From contig CAMFKA010000045.1 of NCBI GenBank assembly GCA_945957185.1, forward strand, positions 1 to 11,528: 11,528 bases of DNA. Direction: 5' to 3'. Position 1 is the stretch's first letter, and every line of letters starts with the position of its first letter. The notes beneath the pieces are model-generated. The model was not told the origin of the DNA and did not search any database. It worked only from the letters and a program-made list of their open reading frames with translations. Source of the DNA: an uncultured Chlamydiaceae bacterium. Its GTDB lineage: Bacteria; Chlamydiota; Chlamydiia; Chlamydiales; Parachlamydiaceae. This document shows positions 5,823-11,528 of this stretch, in pieces. A program made the translations under genes and the position numbers.

Positions 5823-6649
5823 AAGTTTCCGTGTTAATCGTCACTTATAATAGCGAAAAATTCATCGACAAATGCATAGAAGCAATTGATTCGCAAACAG
5901 TGCCTCCACAGCTTATTCAGATCGTTGACACCGGATCGAAAAATTTTGAGTATTTGAAACGCTACACTCAACGCCCGGATGTGCAGTGGCTGAAAGCCGA
6001 AAGGGAAGCGGGTTTTTGCAAAGGCAATAATTTGGGAGTTCGACACCTTCCCTCCGACATTGACCTTGTCATCCTCTTAAATCCCGACTGTTTTCTTGCC
6101 CCCAATTTTATTGAAAAAGCTATTGCATACATGGAAGCTCATCCAGAGTGCGGTGCTTACTCTTCCGTGTTGGAGAAGTATGACATCGCCACCATGAATC
6201 CAACAGGGTTGTTAGATTCGGCTGGGATAGACCGCTCCTGGTACGGCAAGTGGTTTGACATGAGGCAGGGGCAGCCAACGAACAGTTTATCACAAACATC
6301 GCCATACTCTGTGCAAGCATTATGTGGAGCATTGATCGCTCTTAGAGTAACAGCACTAAAAGATGTTCAACTCGATTACGGCAATCTATTCGATCCCAAA
6401 TTCTACATGTACAAAGAAGATATCGATTTATCCGTGAGGCTTTCCAAAAAAGGGTGGCAATTGTGGATGGATCCCACCATCTTCAGCTACCACTGTCGTG
6501 GGTGGAACCCTTCAAGACGACAAGTTCCCAGAAAAATGAGATTAGCATCGGCACGGAACGAGTGTGTGATTCAGTGGAAGATGAAATCGCCGATACCGAT
6601 ACTCTACAGCGCACTTAAATACATCGCTGTGAAGGGTTTTGATAGATGA
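5819..6649 (+). CDS. Glycosyltransferase family 2 (rhamnosyltransferase-like)
   Basis: This 276-residue GT-A protein resembles the WbbL-type rhamnosyltransferases. Visible motifs are V-S-V-L-I-V-T-Y-N-S at the N-terminus (nucleotide site), G-N-N-L-G-V (69-74), the metal-site equivalent L-N-P-D (87-90), C-G-A-L-I-A-L-R (169-176) and the catalytic region F-Y-M-Y-K-E-D-I-D-L (195-204) followed by K-K-G-W. His225 lies where a conserved His follows in the family. The start overlaps the previous stop, with GGAGG at 5807-5811 seven nt before the ATG. The stop overlaps the next start (ATGA). The protein has no membrane helix and should act at the cytoplasmic face. Rhamnose specificity is an analogy, not shown. 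Confidence 0.88.
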   Translation: MKVSVLIVTYNSEKFIDKCIEAIDSQTVPPQLIQIVDTGSKNFEYLKRYTQRPDVQWLKAEREAGFCKGNNLGVRHLPSDIDLVILLNPDCFLAPNFIEKAIAYMEAHPECGAYSSVLEKYDIATMNPTGLLDSAGIDRSWYGKWFDMRQGQPTNSLSQTSPYSVQALCGALIALRVTALKDVQLDYGNLFDPKFYMYKEDIDLSVRLSKKGWQLWMDPTIFSYHCRGWNPSRRQVPRKMRLASARNECVIQWKMKSPIPILYSALKYIAVKGFDR

Positions 6650-7977
6650 AAACCCGTTTTTTTGAGCGTTCATTTTCACTATTTATTTTGTGCTTCACAC
6701 TCCCTTTGCTGTTTATGCCCAAGATTAATTTACTCTCTTTTGGCGGACGAGAAACAGCGGGGATAAGAATGGACGATGCTGTATTGATGGTCTTTACAGT
6801 ATTGTTTGGATGGGCGCATTTCCAGCTCAATCGCCGCTTGTGCGATATCGAAAAGTGGCTTTTTGCGATTGTCGGTTTCTCTTTGATATCGTTTTGTATC
6901 AACAGATTTTTGTTTGGTGTCGAATGGATTCATGTGACCGGAAACCTGCTGTATGCCATCAGGATAATGGAGTATTTTAGCTTCTTCTATATCGGTTTGC
7001 TGGCGATAGAATTTGTCGATCCGTCTGTATTCATTAAATCGTTTATTTTTTGGGACTGCATCATCATGGTGTTCCAGAAAGCAGGCGTATTGGGAGAATT
7101 CGGGATGTACGGATACAATCCATCGGCGACATACCGCCCTCCAGGGATTTGCTCGTTCCCTTCCGAGGCAGGTGCAATGCTGAACATGCTATTCTGTTAC
7201 CTTATCTTCCAACCCAAAAATGAAAGTTCAAAGATATCATTCTGGCCACCTGCCGCAAGACAGGTGTTCGACATGTCGTACCTGTATATTATCTTTTTGG
7301 TTTTTGGTCCGCTGACAGTGTTAACAGGTTCCCGTATCGCTATTTTCGCTCTTGCCGTCGTATTTTTATTCTGTGTTTTTAGGGGGATTTCCTGGAGAAC
7401 GCCTTGGACAATTGCTGTGAGCTCGCTTATTATTTTGGTCGGAGGTACCCTCCTTACAATGGTGATCGTCGAAAATAAGGACATGATCCATCGAAGCAAG
7501 GGGCTATTTTCGATGAAAAATATCGAGCTTGCAGAAATGGTTTGGGATAGCGTTGACACCACACGAGAACCCTACGTGGGTGAGACGTTAACAAATCAAG
7601 GCGCCGATATGAGCTGGTGGATGCGTATTCGAAAATGGTGCTATGTGTTGAAAATTTACGTCACCCACCCGGAAACTTATCTACAAGGCGTGGGACCCGG
7701 ATTTGCCTTCGCAGGTTTAGATGGCGGGTATTTAAGAATCCTCGTCGAAAACGGAATTATAGGCGTGTTTTTGTTTTGGAATTTCTTCAAATGCATAGCC
7801 AAAAAATCACCCCAGCTGACGGCGATGGTCGCTGTCTTCGCCATTAATATGATCTTTTTTGATGTTTACATCGCCTACAAGCCGATGAGCTTGCTATTTT
7901 TGGTTTCCGGTATGACTTGGGGGCTTGAAGCAAATAAAAAGTCTACTCAAGATCAGATGCTGGAGGCGATAGCATGA
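6646..7977 (+). CDS. Wzy-like O-antigen polymerase or ligase
   Basis: This 443-residue protein has about ten to eleven hydrophobic segments and one large extracytoplasmic loop at about residues 273-375, the usual Wzy/WaaL layout. The helix-cap motif T-G-S-R-I-A (227-232) matches the conserved T-x-S-R segment of the Wzy_C/O-antigen ligase family. The loop ends with G-V-G-P-G-F (348-353) and D-G-G-Y-L-R-I-L-V-E-N-G (359-370), the latter recalling the H/D-N-x-Y-L region of these enzymes. It should join flipped, undecaprenyl-linked repeat units, or ligate them to lipid A-core, on the outer face of the inner membrane. Polymerase and ligase cannot be separated by sequence. Its position beside a flippase favours polymerase. 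AAGGG precedes the ATG at 9 nt, and the gene is ATGA-coupled on both sides. Confidence 0.75.
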   Translation: MKTRFFERSFSLFILCFTLPLLFMPKINLLSFGGRETAGIRMDDAVLMVFTVLFGWAHFQLNRRLCDIEKWLFAIVGFSLISFCINRFLFGVEWIHVTGNLLYAIRIMEYFSFFYIGLLAIEFVDPSVFIKSFIFWDCIIMVFQKAGVLGEFGMYGYNPSATYRPPGICSFPSEAGAMLNMLFCYLIFQPKNESSKISFWPPAARQVFDMSYLYIIFLVFGPLTVLTGSRIAIFALAVVFLFCVFRGISWRTPWTIAVSSLIILVGGTLLTMVIVENKDMIHRSKGLFSMKNIELAEMVWDSVDTTREPYVGETLTNQGADMSWWMRIRKWCYVLKIYVTHPETYLQGVGPGFAFAGLDGGYLRILVENGIIGVFLFWNFFKCIAKKSPQLTAMVAVFAINMIFFDVYIAYKPMSLLFLVSGMTWGLEANKKSTQDQMLEAIA

Positions 7978-9437
7978 ATAAGAAAATATCGACTCTATTT
8001 TCTGATTCCTTTGCCTATAGCATAGGATCAGTTTTATCCCGATTTTTTACGTTTTGGCTGCTGCCTCTAACTACCAGCTATCTTACCCCCGCCGACTATG
8101 GAGTGATTGGAAACTTGGCTCTATTTTCTACGTTGATAGTGGCGCTATTCCAGCTAGGTTTGAACACCTCTATCGCGCCGGTGTACTATTCTGATAGCAG
8201 CAAAGAACCCGGAGTGATCTGGTCCGCATTTCTGACTCTGGCAGCGAACTGCACATTTTTATGCCTGCTATTTGGTTTTTTTAGCGAACCGTTGAGCCAT
8301 CTCCTTTTGAATAGCCCCGGACATGCCGATTTAGTCATTGTGACTCTGTTGACAACAGCGTTTTCCGCTTCACAAATGCCTTTTATGTTTTATATGCGGG
8401 CAAAGCAAAAAGCCCGGCTTGTCGCTATTTTATGCATTGTAGATGTCGTCATCGCCAACACTCTTTTGGTGCTGTTTCTCATCGTATGGGAGCGCGGAGC
8501 CGCCGGTGTGGTGGAAGCGCAGTGCTTAAGCACATTTCTCGGCCTTGTCATCGCAGCCGCAGTCAATCTACCTAAACTGCCGTTTTCTCTCCCTCGCGAT
8601 ACCATCAAAGAACTCATCACCATCGGCGCTCCCGTTATTTACGGTTTTTTGGGATTTTTTCTCCTGCAATCCAGCTCCAGATACATGATCCAGTGGTATG
8701 TCAGCGAGAGCGAAGCGGGACTCTTTTTTGTCGGTTCCAATTTCGCCAGAGTGATCGAACTGGCACTTTGGGGCTTCGTCAGCGCTTGGATCCCCTATTT
8801 CAACTCGTTTTCAGGAAAAGAAGAAGAGGGCGTTACCTATTTTAGTAAAGTCCTCACTTATTTTTGCATAGCTATCGCATGTATTTCGTTGTGCTTTTTT
8901 CTGTTTGCAAGGCCGATTGTAGCATTGATGGTACAGCCTCCCTTTTACCCAGTCTGGAAAATTGTAGGGTTGTTGAGTTTAGCGCAAGCCTCTTGGGGGA
9001 TTTATGTCATCTCGTATACAGGCATGATCATGAAGAAAAAAACGTTCCTATTGTCCTGTATGGAAATCGGTGCCGGAATCTGCTGCATCGGTTTCAATGC
9101 GCTATTGATTCCTCTATGGCAAATGGAGGGAGCAGCATTGGCAACATTTTTAGGTTTTGCCTCTCTCATCGCTGTGAGCTTTACGATCAACATGCGCATT
9201 CTCCCTGTCCCTTACGAAAGTACGAGACTTTTGAAAATTGCCATCCCCTTCTCTGTTATCGCCGCATACTCCTATCTTCCTATCGAATCCCTTCTTTGGT
9301 ATGTGGTAGGAGGAGTTTCTTTGCTCTGTTGCTTTGGAGCCTATTTATGGTTTGCAATTCTCTTCGAAGATGAAAAAGTGTTACTGAAAAATAAATTGGG
9401 TTGGAGACAAGAGCCATGTGTGGAATATCAGCAATAA
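7974..9437 (+). CDS. Wzx-like polysaccharide flippase
   Basis: This 487-residue protein has 12 to 14 hydrophobic segments and belongs to the MOP/PST superfamily. The N-terminus is typical: a short basic stretch, then F-A-Y-S-I-G-S-V-L-S-R, then L-P-L-T-T-S-Y-L-T-P-A-D-Y-G-V-I-G-N, the diagnostic L-x-P-x-D-Y-G segment of oligosaccharide flippases. It should move the undecaprenyl-linked unit built by the transferases across the inner membrane for the Wzy-like protein encoded just upstream. GGAGG (7962-7966) lies seven nt before the ATG, and the start overlaps the upstream stop. Its last 22 nt overlap the start of asnB. Length and topology are normal. Substrate specificity cannot be inferred. 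Confidence 0.85.
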   Translation: MNKKISTLFSDSFAYSIGSVLSRFFTFWLLPLTTSYLTPADYGVIGNLALFSTLIVALFQLGLNTSIAPVYYSDSSKEPGVIWSAFLTLAANCTFLCLLFGFFSEPLSHLLLNSPGHADLVIVTLLTTAFSASQMPFMFYMRAKQKARLVAILCIVDVVIANTLLVLFLIVWERGAAGVVEAQCLSTFLGLVIAAAVNLPKLPFSLPRDTIKELITIGAPVIYGFLGFFLLQSSSRYMIQWYVSESEAGLFFVGSNFARVIELALWGFVSAWIPYFNSFSGKEEEGVTYFSKVLTYFCIAIACISLCFFLFARPIVALMVQPPFYPVWKIVGLLSLAQASWGIYVISYTGMIMKKKTFLLSCMEIGAGICCIGFNALLIPLWQMEGAALATFLGFASLIAVSFTINMRILPVPYESTRLLKIAIPFSVIAAYSYLPIESLLWYVVGGVSLLCCFGAYLWFAILFEDEKVLLKNKLGWRQEPCVEYQQ

Positions 9438-11335
9438 TTCGTAAAGAGTCGGGAGATCTTTCCTTTATCGTTCCGATGACCCGCACCATTGCTCATCGCG
9501 GTCCGGATGATGAAGGCTTCCAAAAATTCGAAAATAAAGTGGCTTTAGGGCATCGACGCCTGTCGATTTTGGATCTCTCATCCGCCGGGCACCAGCCGAT
9601 GAAAACACCCTCCGGAAGATTTTGGATCACCTACAACGGCGAAGTGTACAATTACCGCGATATCCGCGCCGAACTACAGAAATCGGGACGCACATTTCAG
9701 ACCCAAACCGATACAGAAGTGATCCTCGCTGCTTACGAATTGTGGGGGACAGATTGTCTGCGTCGATTCAATGGAATGTTTTCTTTTGTTATCTACGATA
9801 CCGTCGAACGAAAAATTTTCGCTGCTCGAGATCGCTTTGGAGTCAAACCCCTCTATTACGCTGATATCGACGGAATTTTTGCTCTCGCTTCCGAAATCAA
9901 ACAATTTACAGTGCTTCCTGAGTGGAAATTTCAAGCAAACGGTCAAAGAGCTTACGACTTTCTCAATTGGGGAGTCCTCGATCACACCGACGAAACGCTC
10001 TTTTCCGGCGTGAAACAACTTCGTGGAGGCCATTATTTACACTTTTCTATCGATTCACTAAAAGAATCAACACCAAAGCCCATTCAGTGGTACTTCCTGT
10101 CTGCTGAAAAGTTTAATGGATCGTTTGAAGAAGCTTCTCTTCAATACCGCGATCTTTTGATGGATAGCATCCGCCTTCGCTTACATGCCGATGTCGACGT
10201 AGGCTCCTGCTTGTCAGGTGGATTAGACTCCTCAACAATTGTTTGTATGGCTGCAGAGTGTTTAAAAGACTCTAAAGAGCAGTTGATTACCTTCACCGCA
10301 GGTTCGGAAGTTTCTCGCTTCGACGAAAGGGAGTACGTTGACGCGGTGATCCAAAAAACCGGTGTCGATTCACGTGTTGTTATTCCCCGCTCTGATGAGC
10401 TCTTTAACTCCCTTTCCGACCTGATTTGGCATCAAGATGAGCCTTTTATCTCCACCAGCGTATTTGCACAGTGGGAGATTTTTAAGTTGGTAAAGGAAAA
10501 TGGAATTAAAGTGATGTTAGATGGGCAAGGGGCAGATGAACATCTAGGAGGGTACCATGGATTTTTTGGGAACCACCTCTATGATTTGTTTACTTCGCTG
10601 CGCTGGAAATCATTGATTCAAGAGGCCTCCGCAACGCGCAATCGACACCCCCATCTCCCTCTGATGATGATGCTGGCTAATAAACTTGTTCCTTCAACTT
10701 TACAACAACGTCTTAGAGGCATGTTGGGTAAGTCTTCGGCTATTCCGGGGTGGATTGATTTCGAACGTCTCCAAGCCTCTCCTTCCACGCCGTATCCCGC
10801 TCAACACCCATTTTATGCTCAAAGCCAGCAACAAATCCTGGAATCTAGCGTTCCTATGCTGCTGCATTTTGAAGACCGCAATTCCATGGCGCATTCGATT
10901 GAATCTAGAACTCCATTTCTAGATTACCGTTTAGTAGAGTTTGCCTTAGGTTGCCCATCGCATTACAAAGTGGGGGGAGGGGTCTCGAAAAGGCTTTTAA
11001 GAAGCGCTGCTGATGGCATACTGCCCGACAAAATCACCCACCGACACGATAAAATGGGTTTTATGACTGCAGAAGAGGTGTGGTTTAAATCTCAGCACCC
11101 CTCACAAGTCCTCGAAGGAGTCCAAAAGGCGATCGATCTCTCTCGCGGAGCATTAAGTGACGCGCTGTATAGCCGGACACAAGAGATGCTAGAGGGACGA
11201 CGGCCGTTTGATTACTCCTACTGGAGAGCGCTATGTTATGGTGCTTGGATGGAAAAATTTGAAGGTGTGGGAATGGAGCGTAGCGGGATCGAACCGCTGA
11301 CCTCAACAATGCCATTGTTGCGCTCTACCAACTGA
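9416..11335 (+). CDS. asnB: AsnB-type glutamine amidotransferase (asparagine synthase family)
   Basis: This 639-residue enzyme hydrolyses glutamine at an N-terminal Ntn domain and uses the ammonia, with ATP, to amidate a carboxylate. Starting at 9416 gives M-C-G-I, so Cys2 becomes the nucleophile; GGAGA lies 8 nt upstream, and a TTG at 9401 would bury the Cys. Further motifs are R-G-P-D-D-E-G (28-34), N-G-E-V-Y-N-Y (74-80), the PP-loop S-G-G-L-D-S-S (267-273), D-G-Q-G-A-D-E (369-375) and E-D-R-N-S-M-A-H-S-I-E-S-R-T-P-F-L-D-Y (486-504). In a polysaccharide operon it more likely amidates a uronic acid than makes free asparagine, as for WbpS-like proteins; this is inference. The family-like end is near residue 617. 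The last 20 residues are read antisense through tRNA-Ala, probably an added tail. Confidence 0.9.
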   Translation: MCGISAIIRKESGDLSFIVPMTRTIAHRGPDDEGFQKFENKVALGHRRLSILDLSSAGHQPMKTPSGRFWITYNGEVYNYRDIRAELQKSGRTFQTQTDTEVILAAYELWGTDCLRRFNGMFSFVIYDTVERKIFAARDRFGVKPLYYADIDGIFALASEIKQFTVLPEWKFQANGQRAYDFLNWGVLDHTDETLFSGVKQLRGGHYLHFSIDSLKESTPKPIQWYFLSAEKFNGSFEEASLQYRDLLMDSIRLRLHADVDVGSCLSGGLDSSTIVCMAAECLKDSKEQLITFTAGSEVSRFDEREYVDAVIQKTGVDSRVVIPRSDELFNSLSDLIWHQDEPFISTSVFAQWEIFKLVKENGIKVMLDGQGADEHLGGYHGFFGNHLYDLFTSLRWKSLIQEASATRNRHPHLPLMMMLANKLVPSTLQQRLRGMLGKSSAIPGWIDFERLQASPSTPYPAQHPFYAQSQQQILESSVPMLLHFEDRNSMAHSIESRTPFLDYRLVEFALGCPSHYKVGGGVSKRLLRSAADGILPDKITHRHDKMGFMTAEEVWFKSQHPSQVLEGVQKAIDLSRGALSDALYSRTQEMLEGRRPFDYSYWRALCYGAWMEKFEGVGMERSGIEPLTSTMPLLRSTN

Positions 11336-11346
11336 GCTAACGCCCC
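11274..11346 (-). tRNA. tRNA-Ala (anticodon GGC)
   Basis: The minus strand forms a complete 73-nt cloverleaf. The acceptor GGGGCGT pairs with ACGCTCC (one G-T). The D arm is GCTC/GAGC, the anticodon stem CAACA/TGTTG encloses loop ATGGCAT with anticodon GGC, and the T arm is AGCGG/CCGCT around TTCGATC. The discriminator is A and CCA is not encoded. The tRNA overlaps the 3' end of asnB on the opposite strand by 62 bp. Confidence 0.95.
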
Positions 11347-11358
11347 ACGGAAGATGAC

Positions 11359-11387
11359 AGTATATAAGCATGGGTTGAAAAACGCAA
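11359..11387 (-). promoter_or_regulatory. Promoter of tRNA-Ala
   Basis: On the minus strand a -35 box TTGCGT (complement of 11382-11387) and a -10 box TATACT (complement of 11359-11364) are 17 bp apart. The -10 box ends 12 nt before the tRNA 5' end. This spacing matches the arrangement upstream of the tRNA-Thr gene in the same window. Confidence 0.7.
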
Positions 11388-11496
11388 ACAATTTGTATCG
11401 AATGTGCGGGGTAGCCAGGGCGTCTCGCTCAATGTCGTCAACTTAAGGAAAATTGGAAGGGAAATTGTAGCTAGAGCGCGAGCGCGACTGATTTTA

Positions 11497-11527
11497 TAGC
11501 CCACTGCGACGTAGGAGCTGTGGGTTA
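11497..11527. repeat. Hairpin at the window edge
   Basis: The arms TAGCCCAC (11497-11504) and GTGGGTTA (11520-11527) pair over 8 bp, with one G-T, around a 15-nt loop. Just upstream, AGCGCG is repeated in tandem around 11475-11487. This looks like the end of an intergenic palindromic element that continues past the window. No gene is supported between the tRNA-Ala promoter and the end. Confidence 0.35.
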
Positions 11528-11528
11528 A

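Noticed and set aside
5473..5844. A 123-codon minus-strand frame opposite the GT4 gene and the GT2 start
   Set aside because: It is antisense to well-supported glycosyltransferase motifs, with no ribosome binding site or recognisable domain.
8864..9373. A 169-codon alternative frame within the flippase gene
   Set aside because: It lies wholly inside the wzx-like gene in another frame. Its protein is Cys/Ser/Arg-rich and low in family-like features, while the main frame has clear membrane topology.
11402..11446. Short frame beginning ATG TGC GGG GTA, resembling an AsnB-type start
   Set aside because: It stops after 14 codons, has no further similarity and overlaps no gene, so the M-C-G-V start is taken as coincidence.
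11336..11528. Open minus-strand frame from the right edge to the tRNA-Ala
   Set aside because: It runs through the tRNA promoter, shows no ribosome binding site or domain, and is most likely open by chance in an intergenic repeat.

Overview
The window reads as a piece of a moderately AT-rich Gram-negative bacterial chromosome. By eye, the left 2.2 kb is more AT-rich than the right 9 kb. The organism cannot be fixed from sequence alone. The tRNA genes lack an encoded CCA, short palindromic repeats are dispersed between genes, and the overall style fits an environmental, Chlamydia-related host-associated bacterium (or a gammaproteobacterial intracellular symbiont). I hold that only as a low-confidence guess.

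Left region (1-2260), an accessory patchwork. It opens with a small three-helix membrane protein on the + strand. A two-gene HigB/HigA-type toxin-antitoxin (TA) operon follows, with its own promoter, a palindrome over the -10 box and a hairpin terminator. Two near-identical 50-bp repeats (414-463 and 1301-1350) bracket this operon. Converging on it from the right are two minus-strand genes, a DUF2695 protein and an unrecognised 137-aa protein. A double-hairpin element (2208-2260) then abuts the 3' end of a minus-strand tRNA-Thr(CGT) gene.

Main region (2466-11335), one long co-directional block of seven genes that looks like a surface-polysaccharide operon. The order is an exported protein with a cryptic protein-kinase-like catalytic core, a GT-C-type membrane glycosyltransferase, a GT-B (family 4) glycosyltransferase, a GT2 (rhamnosyltransferase-like) transferase, a Wzy-like polymerase or ligase, a Wzx-like flippase and an AsnB-type glutamine amidotransferase. 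The last five genes are tightly coupled: three ATGA overlaps and one 22-nt overlap. The inferred scheme is that cytoplasmic transferases build a lipid-linked unit, Wzx flips it, the Wzy-like protein polymerises or ligates it, the GT-C enzyme adds a residue on the outer face, and AsnB amidates a sugar carboxylate. No initiating phosphoglycosyl transferase or nucleotide-sugar enzyme is in the window, so these must lie elsewhere.

Right edge. The asnB frame runs about 20 codons antisense into a minus-strand tRNA-Ala(GGC) gene, which has a good promoter at 11359-11387. The remaining sequence is non-coding and holds a hairpin at the very edge. The two tRNA genes thus bracket the polysaccharide operon, and accessory DNA abuts both of their 3' ends, as is usual for genomic-island boundaries.
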